From: Panulirus ornatus
Lineage: Eukaryota > Arthropoda > Malacostraca > Decapoda > Palinuridae
Assembly: GCF_036320965.1 (NCBI RefSeq)
Contig: NC_092238.1
Location: 20,752,662-20,816,661, forward strand
Length of the DNA: 64,000 nucleotides
Direction of reading: 5' to 3'
In this document: one piece after another, positions 12,228 to 22,115 of the stretch
How positions within the stretch are numbered: position 1 is the first letter of the stretch
How the letters are laid out: each line of letters starts with the position of its first letter
The notes under the pieces: generated by a model
The model's database searches: none
Told to the model about the DNA's origin: nothing
Seen by the model: the letters and a program-made list of their open reading frames with translations, nothing else
Position numbers and translations under genes: made by a program

Positions 12228-12860
12228 CTTTTTATTCTCCCTACAATTTTATTATAGTCAATCACCCCAACTCTCATTTGCCCTCTTTTTTACCTCTTGC
12301 ACCTTTCTCTTGACCTCCTGCCTCTTTCTTTTATACATCTCCCAGTCATTTGCACTTTTTCCCTGCAAAAATCATTCAAATGCCTCTTTCTTCTCTTTCA
12401 CTAATAATCTTACTTCTTCATCCCACCACTCGCTACCATTTCTAATCTGCCCACCTCCCACGCTTCTCATGCCACGAGCATCTTTTGCGCAAGCCATCAC
12501 CGTTTCCCTTAATACATCCTGTTCCTCCCTCACTCACCCTACGTCTTTTGCTCTCACCTTTTTCCATTCTGCACTCAATCTCTCTTGGTACTTCCTCACA
12601 CAAGTCTCCTTCCCAAGCTCACTTACTCTCACTACTCTCTTCACCCCAACATTCTCTCTTCTTTGCTGAAAACCTTTACAAATCTTCACCTTCGCCTGCA
12701 CAAGATAATGATCAGACATCCCACCAGTTGCACCTCTCAGCACATTAACATCCAAAAGTCTCTCTTTCACACGCCAATCAATTAACACGTAATCTAATAA
12801 CGCTCTCAGGCCATCTCTCCTACTTACATACGTATACTTATGTATATCCCGCTTTTTAAA

Positions 12861-13115
12861 CTAGGTATTCCCAATCACCAATCCTTTTTCAGCACACAAA
12901 TCTACAAGCTCTTCACCATTTCCATTTACAGCACTGAACACCCCATGTACACCAATTTTCCCCTCAACTACCACATTACTCATGTTTGCATCACACATCA
13001 CTATAACCTGGTCTCGTGCATCAAAACTGCTAACACACTCACTCAGCTGCTCCCAAAACACTTGCCTCTCATGATCTTTCTTCTCATGCCCAGGTGCATA
13101 TGCACCAATAATCAC
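12861..13115 (-). pseudogene. LINE endonuclease central fragment
   Basis: An 84-codon stretch with IIGAYAPGHEKKDHERQ and a degenerate GDLNAKV block (reads MCDANMSNV). The missing glycine and altered spacing mean the metal-binding loop is damaged. Downstream, 12534-12788 carries the DVNVLRGATGGMSDHYLV block with the SDH motif in another frame. Confidence 0.8.
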
Positions 13116-13545
13116 TCATCTCTCTCCATCAACTTTCAGTTTTACCCATGTCACTCTAGAGGTCACTTTCTTACACTCTTTCACATACTCCCATGAATCC
13201 TGTTTTAGGAGTAGTGCTATTCCTTCCCTTGCTCTTGTCGTCTCACCAACCCCTCATTTTACTCCCAAAACATTCCCAAACCACTCTTCTCCTTTACCCT
13301 TGAGCTTCCTTTCACTCATAGCCAAAACATCCAGGTTCCTTTCCTCAAACATACTACCTATCTCTCCTTTTTTCTCATCTTGGTTACATCCACACACATT
13401 TAGACACCCAATCTGAGCCTTCGAGGAGGATGAGCACTTCTCGCATGACTCCTTCTTCTGTTTCCCCTTTTAAAAAGTTAAAATACAAGGAGGGGAGGGT
13501 TTCTAGCCCCCCCTCCCGTCCCTTTAGTCGCCTTCTATGATACAA

Positions 13546-13669
13546 TGTATATTGTATCACTACAGGCAGGTTTGAGTATTTACTGTAATTTAATGTGAAT
13601 TATCATAGGTTTTGTAAATTTTCTGCCTAAAGAAAAAATTAGCCCATGAACAGGGTTCATGAAACTAGC
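13546..13669. other. Short non-LINE spacer with palindrome
   Basis: Between two LINE copies. gatacaat-gtat-attgtatc (about 13539-13558) is an inverted repeat with a 4-base loop, and catgaac-agg-gttcatg near 13645 is another small one. No gene is seen. Confidence 0.55.
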
Positions 13670-14631
13670 CTGTTTGGAAAAGTAAGTGAAAGGACGAAGT
13701 TGAGCGTGAATGTGAATAAGAGCAAGGTTAATAGGTTAAGCAGGGTTGAGGGACAAGTTAGTTGGGATGTAAGTTTGAATGGAGAAAAAATTGGAAGTGA
13801 AATGTTTTAGATATCTGGAAGTGAATTTGGCAGCGAATGGAACCATGAAAGTGGAAGTGAGTCACGAGGTGGAGGAAAGGGTGAATGTTCTGGGAGAAAT
13901 GAAGAATGTGTAGAAGGAGAGAACGTTATCTCGAAGAGCAAAATGGGTATGTTATAGGGAATAGTAGAGACAACAGTATTATATGGTTTCAAGGCATGTG
14001 CTATGTATAGGGTTGTATGGAGGAGGGTGGATGTGTTAGAAATAAAGTGTTTGAGGACAATATGTGGTGTGAGGTGGTTTGATCGAGTAAATAATGAAAG
14101 GTTAAGAGAGATGTGTGATAATAAAAAGGGTGTGGTTGAGAGAGCACAAGAAGGTGTGTTGAAGTGGTTTGGACATATGGAGAAAATGAGTGAGGAAAGG
14201 ATGACAAAGAGAATACATATGTCACAGGTGGAGGGAAGAAGGAGAAGCGGGAGACCAAATTGGAGGTGGAAAGATGAAGTAAAAAGATTTTTAGTGATCG
14301 GGGCCTGAACATACAAGAGGGTGAGAGGAGTGCAAGGAATAGAGTGAATTGGAATGATGTGGTATACTGGGGTCGACGTGCTGTTAATGGACTTAACCAG
14401 GGCGTGTGAAACATCTGGGGTAAACCATGGAAAGTTTTATTGTGCTTGGATATGGAAATGGAGCTGTGTTTTCTGTGCATTACTCATGACAGCTAGAGAC
14501 TGAGTGTGAACGAATGTAGCATTTGTTCTTTTCCTAGCGCTACCTCATGTGCGCATGAGGGGAGGGTGGATGCTGTTTTATATATGGCGGGGTGGCGGCA
14601 GGAATGGAAGAAGGCAGCAAGTTGAATATGT
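13670..14631 (+). mobile_element. RTE-like LINE 3' part, host of the next insertion
   Basis: Plus-strand copy truncated in the RT just after the FADD block. It covers the CFRYLG-equivalent region, the C-terminal domain (an open stretch at 14003-14308 encodes MYRVVWRRVDVLEIKCL onward to NWRWKDEVK) and the 3' UTR to agttgaatatgt at 14620-14631. Its 3' UTR is interrupted by the minus-strand copy 14632-17854 and continues at 17867. Confidence 0.85.
14620..14631. repeat. Target-site duplication, left copy (12 bp)
   Basis: agttgaatatgt here is identical to 17855-17866 and exactly brackets the minus-strand LINE 14632-17854. Confidence 0.85.
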
Positions 14632-14837
14632 TATATTTTTTTTTTATTATACTTTGTCGCTGTTTCCCGCGCTTGCGAGGTAGCGCAAGGAAACAGACGA
14701 AAGAAATGGCCCAACCCCCCCCAACATACACATGTATATACATACGTCCACACACGCAAATATACATACCTACACAGCTTTCCATGGTTTACCCCAGACG
14801 CTTCACATGCCTTGATTCTGACAGCACTGACAGCACG

Positions 14838-16508
14838 TCAACCCCGGTATACCACATCGCTCCAATTCACTCTATTCCTTGCCCTCCTTTCACCCTCCTG
14901 CATGTTCAGGCCCCGATCACACAAAATCTTTTTCACTCCATCTTTCCACCTCCAATTTGGTCTCCCTCTTCTCCTCGTTCCCTCCACCTCCGACACATAT
15001 ATCCTCTTGGTCAATCTTTCCTCACTCATTCTCTCCATGTGCCCAAACCACTTCAAAACACCCTCCTCTGCTCTCTCAACCACGCTCTTTTTATTTCCAC
15101 ACATCTCTCTTACCCTTACGTTACTCACTCGATCAAACCACCTCACACCACACATTGTCCTCAAACATCTCATTTCCAACACATCCATCCTCCTGCGCAC
15201 AACTCTATCCATAGCCCACGCCTCGCAACCATACAACATTGTTGGAACCACTATTTCTTCAAACATACCCATTTTTGCTTTCCGAGATAATGTTCTCGAC
15301 TTCCACACATTCTTCAAGGCCCCCAGAATTTTCGCCCCCTCCCCCACCCTATGATCCACTTCCGCTTCCATGGTTCCATCCGCTGCCAGATCCACTCCCA
15401 GATATCTAAAACACTTCACTTCCTCCAGTTTTTCTCCATTCAAACTCACCTTGCAATTGACTTGACCCTCAACCCTACTGTACCTAATAACCTTGCTCTT
15501 ATTCACATTTACTCTTAACTTTCTTCTTCCACACACTTTACCAAACTCAGTCACCAGCTTCTGCAGTTTCTCACATGAATCAGCCACCAGCGCTGTATCA
15601 TCAGTGAACAACAACTGACTCACTTCCCAAGCTCTCTCATCCCCAACAGACTTCATACTTGCCCCTCTTGCCAAAACTCTTGCATTTACCTCCCTAACAA
15701 CCCCATCCATAAACAAATTAAACAACCATGGAGACATCACACACCCCTGCCGCAAACCTACATCCACTGAGAACCAATCACTTTCCTCTCTTCCTACACG
15801 TACACATGCCTTACATCCTCGATAAAAACTTTTCACTGCTTCTAACAACTTTCCTCCCACACCATATATTCTTAATGCCTTCCACAGAGCATCTCTATCA
15901 ACTCTATCATATGCCTTCTCCAGATCCATAAATGCTACATACAAATCCATTTGCTTTTCTAAGTATTTCTCACATACATTCTTCAAAGCAAACACCTGAT
16001 CCACACATCCACTACCACTTCTGAAACCACACTGCTCTTCCCCAATCTGATGCTCTGTACATGCCTTCACCCTCTCAATCAATACCCTCCCATATAATTT
16101 ACCAGGAATACTCAACAAACTTATACCTCTGTAATTTGAGCACTCACTCTTATCCCCTTTGCCTTTGTACAATGGCACTATGCACGCATTCCGCCAATCC
16201 TCAGGCACATCACCATGAGTCATACATACATTAAATAACCTTACCAACCAGTCAACAATACAGTCACCCCCTTTTTTATTAAATTCCACTGCAATACCAT
16301 GCAAACCTACTGCCTTGCCGGCTTTCATCTTCCGCAAAGCTTTTACTACCTCTTCTCTGTTTACCAAATCATTTTCCCTAACCCTCTCACTTTGCACACC
16401 ACCTCGACCAAAACACCCTATATCTGCCACTCTATCATCAAACACATTCAACAAACCTTCAAAATACTCACTCCATCTCCTTCTCACATCACCAATACTT
16501 GTTATCAC
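14838..16508 (-). CDS. LINE reverse transcriptase plus C-terminal domain, 556 aa
   Basis: This is the largest open frame in the window. It encodes the reverse-transcription half of the LINE polyprotein, which would copy element RNA at a nicked target. Motifs in order: WSEYFEGLL (12-20), VPLYKGKGDKSE (111-122), GFRSGSGCVDQ (161-171), DLEKAYDRVD (195-204), GLRQGCVMSP (251-260), the catalytic box FTDD (301-304), CFRYLGVDL (366-374), then LYGCEAWA, RWFDRVSN and GRPNWRWKDGVKK near the C-terminus. The usual FADD box is changed to FTDD, but both aspartates remain. The true protein starts upstream in the endonuclease ORF at 16804-17829. A 63-codon linker piece (16567-16758) lies between them in another frame. 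The Met at 16508 is only the first in this frame and is unlikely to be a natural start. Confidence 0.9.
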   Translation of the reverse strand: MITSIGDVRRRWSEYFEGLLNVFDDRVADIGCFGRGGVQSERVRENDLVNREEVVKALRKMKAGKAVGLHGIAVEFNKKGGDCIVDWLVRLFNVCMTHGDVPEDWRNACIVPLYKGKGDKSECSNYRGISLLSIPGKLYGRVLIERVKACTEHQIGEEQCGFRSGSGCVDQVFALKNVCEKYLEKQMDLYVAFMDLEKAYDRVDRDALWKALRIYGVGGKLLEAVKSFYRGCKACVRVGREESDWFSVDVGLRQGCVMSPWLFNLFMDGVVREVNARVLARGASMKSVGDERAWEVSQLLFTDDTALVADSCEKLQKLVTEFGKVCGRRKLRVNVNKSKVIRYSRVEGQVNCKVSLNGEKLEEVKCFRYLGVDLAADGTMEAEVDHRVGEGAKILGALKNVWKSRTLSRKAKMGMFEEIVVPTMLYGCEAWAMDRVVRRRMDVLEMRCLRTMCGVRWFDRVSNVRVREMCGNKKSVVERAEEGVLKWFGHMERMSEERLTKRIYVSEVEGTRRRGRPNWRWKDGVKKILCDRGLNMQEGERRARNRVNWSDVVYRG

Positions 16509-16566
16509 CTCCCCATTAGCCCCTTCACTGAAGTTCCCATTTGCTCCCTTGTCTTACGCACTTTAT

Positions 16567-16758
16567 TTACCTCCTTCCAGAACATCTTTTTTTCTCCCTA
16601 AAATTTAATGATACTCTCTCACCCCAACTCTCATTTGCCCTTTTTTTCACCTCTTGCACCTTTCTCTTGACCTCCTGTCTCTTTCTTTTATACATCTCCC
16701 ACTCAATTGCATTTTTTCCCTGCAAAAATCGTCCAAATGCCTCTCTCTTCTCTTTCAC
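16567..16758 (-). pseudogene. LINE linker fragment, 63 codons
   Basis: Encodes KEKREAFGRFLQGKNA and the lysine/glutamate-rich run ending in ESWGERVSLNFRE, the charged linker between the endonuclease and RT. Frameshifts on both sides separate it from 14838-16508 and 16804-17829, and a short stop-containing segment (about 16759-16803) precedes it. Confidence 0.8.
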
Positions 16759-16803
16759 TAATACTCTTACTTCTTCATCCCACCACTCACTATCCTTTCT
16801 AAT

Positions 16804-17829
16804 CTACCCACCTCCCACTCTTCTCATGCCACAAGCATCTTTTGCGCAATCCATCACTGATTCCCTAAATACATCCCATTCCTCCCCCACTCCCCTTACT
16901 TCCATTGTTCTCACCTTTTTCCATTCTGTACTCAGTCTCTCCTGGTACTTCCTCACACAGGTCTCCTTCCCAAGCTCACTTACTCTCACCACCCTCTTCA
17001 CCCCAACATTCACTCTTCTTTTCTGAAAACCCATACAAATCTTCACCTTAGCCTCCACAAGATAATGATCAGACATCCCTCCAGTTGCACCTCTCAGCAC
17101 ATTAACATCCAAAAGTCTCTCTTTCGCACGCCTGTCAATTAACACGTAATCCAATAACGCTCTCTGGCCATCTCTCCTACTTACATAAGTATACTTATGT
17201 ATATCTCGCTTTTTAAACCAGGTATTCCCAATCATCAGTCCTTTTTCAGCACATAGATCTACAAGCTCTTCACCATTTCCATTTACAACACTGAACACCC
17301 CATGTATACCAATTATTCCCTCAACTGCCACATTACTCACCTTTGCCTTCAAATCACCCATCACTATAACCCGGTCTCGTGCATCAAAACCACTAACACA
17401 CTCATTCAGCTGCTCCCAAAACACTTGCCTCTCATGATCTTTCTTCTCATGCCCAGGTGCATATGCACCAATAATCACCCACCTCTCTCCATCAACTTTC
17501 AGTTTTACCCATATTAATCGAGAATTTACTTTCTTACATTCTATCACATACTCCCACAACTCCTGTTTCAGGAGTATTGCTACTCCTTCCCTTGCTCTTG
17601 TCCTCTCACTAACCCCTGACTTTACTCCCCAGACATTCCCAAACCACTCTTCCCCTTTATTCTTGAGCTTCGTTTCACTCAGAACCAAAACATCCAGGTT
17701 CCTTTCCTCAAACATACTACCTATCTCTCCTTTTTTCACATCTTGGTTACATCCACACACATTTAGGCACCCCACGCTGAGCCTTCGAGGAGGATGAGCA
17801 CTCCCCGCGTGACTCCTTCTGTTTCCCAT
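16804..17829 (-). CDS. LINE APE-type endonuclease domain, 341 aa
   Basis: N-terminal part of the LINE protein. In APE-type LINEs this domain nicks target DNA to prime reverse transcription. It starts with MGNRRSHAG at 17829. Visible motifs: CLNVCGCN (21-28), SETKL (51-55, holding the metal-binding glutamate), GAYAPG (121-126), GDLKAKV (158-164), LDYVLID (226-232) and SDHYLV (253-258). The family version of the fourth motif reads GDLNAKV in the copy at 49419-49853. Here the asparagine that normally contacts the phosphate is lysine (residue 161), so this copy is probably inactive. The frame closes at 16804 just past CGMRRVGGG, where other copies continue with QIRKGSEWWDEE. Confidence 0.9.
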   Translation of the reverse strand: MGNRRSHAGSAHPPRRLSVGCLNVCGCNQDVKKGEIGSMFEERNLDVLVLSETKLKNKGEEWFGNVWGVKSGVSERTRAREGVAILLKQELWEYVIECKKVNSRLIWVKLKVDGERWVIIGAYAPGHEKKDHERQVFWEQLNECVSGFDARDRVIVMGDLKAKVSNVAVEGIIGIHGVFSVVNGNGEELVDLCAEKGLMIGNTWFKKRDIHKYTYVSRRDGQRALLDYVLIDRRAKERLLDVNVLRGATGGMSDHYLVEAKVKICMGFQKRRVNVGVKRVVRVSELGKETCVRKYQERLSTEWKKVRTMEVRGVGEEWDVFRESVMDCAKDACGMRRVGGG

Positions 17830-17854
17830 TTTAGAAAGTTAATACAAGGAGGGG

Positions 17855-17866
17855 AGTTGAATATGT
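17855..17866. repeat. Target-site duplication, right copy (12 bp)
   Basis: agttgaatatgt, identical to 14620-14631. Beyond it the 3' UTR of the interrupted plus-strand LINE resumes (TATG-rich segment). Confidence 0.85.
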
Positions 17867-18825
17867 ACATGTGTGTATATGTATATACCTGTGTATGTAA
17901 AGGTATGTATATGTTGAAATGTACAAAGTGAGAGGGTCAGGCAGAATGGTTTGGTAAACACAGAAGAAGTAGTGAAAGCTTTGCGGAAGATGAAAGATGG
18001 CAAGGCGGCGGGTTTGGATGGTATTGTTGAGGAATTTATTCAAAAAGTTGGTAACAGTGTTGTTGACTGGTTGGTAAGGATATTCATTGTATGTATGGTT
18101 CATGGTGAAAAGCCGTGAGGATTGGCAGAATGCATGCATAAGTTTCTTGACTATTCCTGGGAAACTATATGGGAGGGTATTGAATGAAAGGGTAAAGGCA
18201 TGTGTAGAGGATCAGAATGGGGAACAGCAGTGTTGTTTCAGAAGTGGTAGAGGATGTGTGGATCAGGTGCTTGCTTTGAAGAATGTATATGAGAAATACT
18301 TACAAAAGCAGAAAGATTTGTATGTAGCATTTATGGATCTGGAGAAGGCATATGATAGGGTGGACAGAGATGCTTTGTGGAAAGTATTAAGAGTATATGG
18401 TGTGGGAGGTAAGATCCTAGAAGCAGTGAAAAGTTTTTACCAAGGATGTAATGCATGTGTACGAGTAGTAAGAGAGGAAAGTGATTGGTCCCCAGTGAAT
18501 GTTACGGTATGTGGCAAGGGTGCGTGATGTCTCCATGGTTGTTTAATTTGTTTATGGATGGGGTGGTTAGGGAGGTGAATGCAAGTTTTGGAGAGAGGGG
18601 CAAGTATGCAGTCTGTTGTGGATGAAGGGCTCGGGAAATGAGTCGGTTGTTGTTCGCTGACGATGCAGCGCTGGTCGCTGTTTCAGGTGAGAAACTGCAG
18701 AAGTTGCTGACTGAGTTTCATAAAGTGTGTAAAAAATAAAGGTGAGAGTATTTGTGAAGAAGAGCAAGGCTATTAGGTTCAGTAGAATTGAGGGACAAGT
18801 TAATTAGGAGGTAAGTTTGAATCGC
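17867..18825 (+). mobile_element. LINE 3' UTR remnant joined to an RT fragment
   Basis: 17867-17923 is the TATG-rich 3' UTR segment of the plus-strand copy that begins at 13670. At 17924 it joins directly to the linker/RT of another plus-strand copy (AGTGAGAGGGTCAGG onward), which runs through the RT (open stretch 18087-18527 with DLEKAYDRVDRDALW) and an FADD box near 18655-18670, to about 18822. The junction has no tail, so it looks like a deletion or recombination joint rather than an insertion. Confidence 0.8.
18087..18527 (+). pseudogene. LINE RT fragment, 146 codons
   Basis: Covers LLTIPGKLYGR-like (reads FLTIPGKLYGR), GCVDQVLALKNVYEKYLQKQ, FMDLEKAYDRVDRDALW and SFYQGCNACVR. It lacks GLRQGC in frame: the segment reads VTVCGKGA before the stop, showing an indel right at that motif. 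The Met start lies in a shifted upstream frame. Confidence 0.8.
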
Positions 18826-18965
18826 TCGGGATAGGGGAGAAAGAATCCTTTCCACGCATTCCTCACGTTTCGTAGAAGGCGACTAAACGGGACGGGAGTG
18901 GGGGGCTAGAAACCCTTCCCTCCTTATACTTTAACTTTCTAAAAGGGGAAACAGAAGGACTCAAC
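18826..18965 (+). other. LINE 5' UTR / 5' terminus
   Basis: Starts with gggataggggagaaagaa at about 18831 and contains a G-rich block (ggagtggggggctag). The reverse complement of the same leader is at 58580-58740 and, in diverged form, at 59405-59600 and 62378-62482. It marks the element's 5' end and presumably its internal promoter, which is inference. Confidence 0.7.
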
Positions 18966-19253
18966 GTGGGGAATGCTCATCCTCCTAGAAGGTTCAGATT
19001 GGGGTGTCTAAATGCGTGTGGATGTAACCAAGATGAGAAAAAAGGAGAGATAGGTAGCATGTTTGATGAAAGGAATCTGGATGTTTTGACTCTGAGTGAA
19101 AGAAAGCTAAAGGGTAAAGGGGAAGAGTGGTTTGGGAATGTCTTGGGAGTAAAGTCAGGGGTTACTCAGAAGATAAAACCTAGGGAAGGAGTAGCACTAC
19201 TCCTGAAACAGGAGCGGTGGGAGTATGTAATAGAGTGTAAGAAAGTAAAATAG
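18966..19253 (+). pseudogene. LINE endonuclease N-terminal fragment
   Basis: A 95-codon stretch: MGNAHPPRRFRLGCLNACGCN, then GEIGSMFDERNLDVL, then TLSERKL. The expected SETKL is changed to SERKL, which alters the motif next to the catalytic glutamate. A stop follows VIECKKVK, where other copies read VNSRLIWVK. The start Met is equivalent to that at 17829. Confidence 0.85.
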
Positions 19254-19601
19254 ATTGATATGGGTAACACTGAAAGTGGATGGAGAGAGATGGGTGATTA
19301 TTGGTGCATATGCTCCTGGGCATGAGAAGAAAGATCTTGAGAAGCAAGTGTTTTGAGAGCAGCTGAGTGAGTGTGTTAGTAGTTTTGATGCACGAGTCTG
19401 GGTGAAAGTGATGGGTGATTTCAATGCGAAGGTGTACATGGGGTGTTCAGTGTTGGAAATGGAAATGGTGAGGAACTTGTAGATTTGTGTGCTGTAAAAG
19501 GACTGGTGACTGGGAATACCTGGTTTAATAACCAGGCCAGAGAGCGTTGTTATATTATGGGTTGACTGATAGACGCGAAAGAGAGACTTTTCGATGTTAA
19601 T

Positions 19602-20312
19602 GTGCTGAGGGGTGCAACTGGAGGGATGCCTGATCATTATTTTGTAGAGGTGAAGGTGAAGATTTGTAGAGGTTTTCAGAAAAGTAGACTAAATGTTGTG
19701 GTGAAGAGAGTGGTGAAAGTAAATGAGTTTAGGAAGGAGACTTATGTGAGGATGTACCAGGAGAGACTGAGTGCAGAATGGAAAAAGTTGAGAGCAAAAG
19801 ACGCAAGGGGAGTGGGTCAGGAATGGGATATATTTAGGGAAGCAATGATGGCTTGCGCAAAAGATGCTTGTGGCAAGAGAAGCGTGGGAGGTGGGCAGAT
19901 TAGAAAGGGTAGTGAGTGGTGGGATGAAGAGGTGAGATTATTAGTGAAAGAGAAGAGAGAGGCATTTGGACAATTTTTGCAGGGAAAAAGAGCAAATTAC
20001 TTGGAGATGTATAAAAGAAAGAGGCAAGAGGTCAAGAGAAAGGTGCAAGTGGTGAAAAAGAGGGCAAATGAGAGTTGGGGTGAGAGAGTTTCATTAGATT
20101 TTGGAGAGAATAAAAAGATGTTTTGGAAGGAGGTAGATAAAGTGTTTAAGACAAGAGAACAAATGGGAACATCGGTGAAGTGGGATAATAATGTGTTAAT
20201 AACAAGTAGTGGTGATGTGAGAAGGAGATGGAGTAAGTATTTTGAAGGTTTGTTGAATGTGTTAGATGATAGAGTGGCAGATATAGGGTGTTTTGGTCGA
20301 TGTGGTGTGTGA
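19602..20312 (+). pseudogene. LINE endonuclease end plus linker, 236 codons
   Basis: Begins at LRGATGGMPDHYFVE, where the endonuclease SDH motif is changed to PDH. It continues through the charged linker (RVSELG-like, KYQERLSAEWKK-like, SEWWDEEVRLLVKEKREAFGQ, KRKRQEVKRKVQ, WGERVSLDF, RRRWSKYFEGLLNV) to GCFGRCGV, where a stop replaces the expected glutamine-serine. It is long enough to show that only scattered substitutions have accumulated here. Confidence 0.85.
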
Positions 20313-20516
20313 AGTGAGAGGGTCAGGGAGAATGGTTTGGTAAGCAGAGAAGAGGTAGTGAAAGCTTTGCGGAAGATGAAAGACGGCAAGGAAGCTGGTT
20401 TGGATGGTATTTCAGTGGAATTTATTTAAAAGGGGGGTGACTATGTTGTTGACTAGTTGGTGAGGATATTCAGTGTATGATTGGCTCATGGTGAAGTGCC
20501 TAAGGATTGGCGGAAT

Positions 20517-21026
20517 GCATGTATACTGCCATTGTTCAAAGGCAAAGGTGATAAAGGTGAGTGCTCAAATTACACAGGTATAAGTTTGTTGAGTATTCCT
20601 GGAAAATTATATCGGAGGTTATTGATTGACAAGGTGAAGGCATGAGCAGAGCATCAGATTGGGAAGAACAGTGTGGTTTCAGAAGTGGTAGAGGATGTGT
20701 GGATCAGGTGTTTGCTTTGAAGAATGTATGTGAGAAACACTTAGAAAAACAAATAGATTTGTATGTATAGTGCATGTATAGTGCCATTGTACAAAGGCAA
20801 AGGGGATAAAGGTGAGTGCTCAAATTACAGAGGTATAAGTTTGTTGAGTATTCCTGGAAAATTATATGGGAGGGTAATGACTGAGAAGGTGAAGGCATGA
20901 ACAGAGCATCAGACTGGGAAGAGCAGTGTGGTTTCAGAAGTGGTAGAGGATGTGTGGATCAGGTGTTTGCTTTGAAGAATTTATGTGAGAAATACTTAGA
21001 AAAACAAATAGATTTGTATGTAGCAT
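20517..21026 (+). repeat. 255-bp in-frame-length tandem duplication in the RT
   Basis: The segment from gcatgtatactgcc (20517) to gatttgtatg (about 20765) is repeated from 20772 to about 21020 with offset 255. Both copies carry SIPGKLYGR, CGFRSGRGCVDQVFALKN and KQIDLY-type sequence. The copies differ at scattered positions, so the event is not very recent. Confidence 0.88.
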
Positions 21027-21373
21027 TTATGGATCTGGAGAAGGCATTTGATAGAGTTGATAGAGATGTTCTATGGAAGGTATTAAGAGTGTATGGTGTG
21101 AGAGGCAAGTTGCTATAAGCAGTGAAAAGTTTTTATTGAGGATGTAAGGCTTGTGTATGAGAAGGAAGAGAGGAAAGTGATTGGTTCTCAGTGAATGTAG
21201 GTTTGCGGCATCGGTGCGTGATGTCTTCATGGTTGTTTAATTTGTTTATGGATGGGGTTGTTAGAGAGGTGAATGCAAGAGTTTTGGAAAGAGGGGTAAG
21301 TATCCAGCCTGTTGTGGATGAGAGGGCTTGGGAAGTGAGTCAGTTGTTCGCTGACGATAGTGCTGGTGGCTGA
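20897..21373 (+). pseudogene. LINE RT core fragments
   Basis: 20897-21118 gives CGFRSGRGCVDQVFALKN and DLEKAFDRVDRDVLW. After a stop near 21118 the frame used by 21191-21373 gives GLRHRCVMSSWLFNLFMDG and QLFADDSAGG. In GLRQGC the QG is changed to HR, and the frame is lost right after FADD. Confidence 0.82.
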
Positions 21374-21533
21374 TTCGGGTGAGAAACTGCAGATGCTGGT
21401 GACTGAGTTTGGTAAAGTGTGTGAAAGAAGAAAGCTGAGAGTAAATGTGAAGAGAAGCAAGGTTATTAGGTAGAGTTGAGTTGAGGGACAAGTCAATTGG
21501 GAGGTATGATTGAATGGAGAAAAACTAGAGTAA

Positions 21534-22115
21534 GTGAATTGTTTTAGATATCTTGGAGTGGATTTGGCAGTGGATGGAACCATGGAAGCGGAAGTGAGTT
21601 ACAGGGTAGGGGAGGGGGCAAAGGTTCTTGGAGCCTTGAAGAATGATTGGAAGGCGAGAACATTGCCTCAGAAAGCAAAAATGGGTATGTTGGAAGGAAT
21701 AATGGTTCCAACAATGTTATATGTTTGCGAGGCCTGGGATATGAATAAGGTTGTTCGGAGGGCGGTGGATGTGTTGGAAATGAGATGTTTAAGGGCAATA
21801 TGTGGTGTAAGGTTGTTTGATCGAGTAAGTAATGAAAGGGTAAGAGAGATGTGTGGTAGTGAAAAGAGTGTGGTTGAGAGAGCAGAAGAGGGTGTATTGA
21901 AATGGTTTGGTCACATGGAGAGAATGAGTGAGGAAAGATTGACAAAGAGGATATGTGTGTCAGAGGTGGAGGGAAGGAGGAGAAGTGGGAGACCAAATTT
22001 GAGATGGAAGGATGGAGTGAAAAAGATTTTGAGGGATCGGGGCCTGAACTTGCAGGAGGGTAGAAGGCGTGCAAGGAATAGAGTGAATTGGAACCATCTG
22101 GTATACTGCGGTTGA
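21534..22115 (+). pseudogene. LINE C-terminal domain, 193 codons
   Basis: Covers MNCFRYLGVDLAVDGTMEAE, KNDWKARTLPQKAKMGM, VPTMLYVCEAWDM, RCLRAICGVRLFDRVSN, WFGHMERMSEERLTKR and GRPNLRWKDGVKKILRDRGL, to the natural stop region. This end is close to intact. It is interrupted upstream only by the damaged FADD region. Confidence 0.87.

Larger units (their letters stand above)
10065..13545 (-). mobile_element. Near full-length RTE-like LINE, minus strand
   Basis: Read from 13545 down to 10065: 5' UTR remnant (about 13545-13440, CT-rich when read on the plus strand), endonuclease (13400-12560), linker, RT (11900-11000), C-terminal domain (11000-10500), 3' UTR with both hairpin blocks, and a tail next to TATTTATTA. 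The 5' end is slightly truncated compared with the copy ending at 58740. Several frameshifts separate the domains. Confidence 0.88.
14632..17854 (-). mobile_element. Best-preserved RTE-like LINE copy
   Basis: Minus-strand insertion flanked by a perfect 12-bp repeat. Read 5' to 3' on the minus strand: 25 bases of leader, then a Met start at 17829, endonuclease, linker, RT, C-terminal domain with stop at 14838, then a shortened 3' UTR (a stretch between the stop region and the TATG-rich part is missing near 14775) and the tail hairpin at about 14655-14695, ending in a T-rich run on the plus strand. The complete reading region is about 2,990 bases, near 1,000 codons, broken only around 16508-16804. 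Confidence 0.93.
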
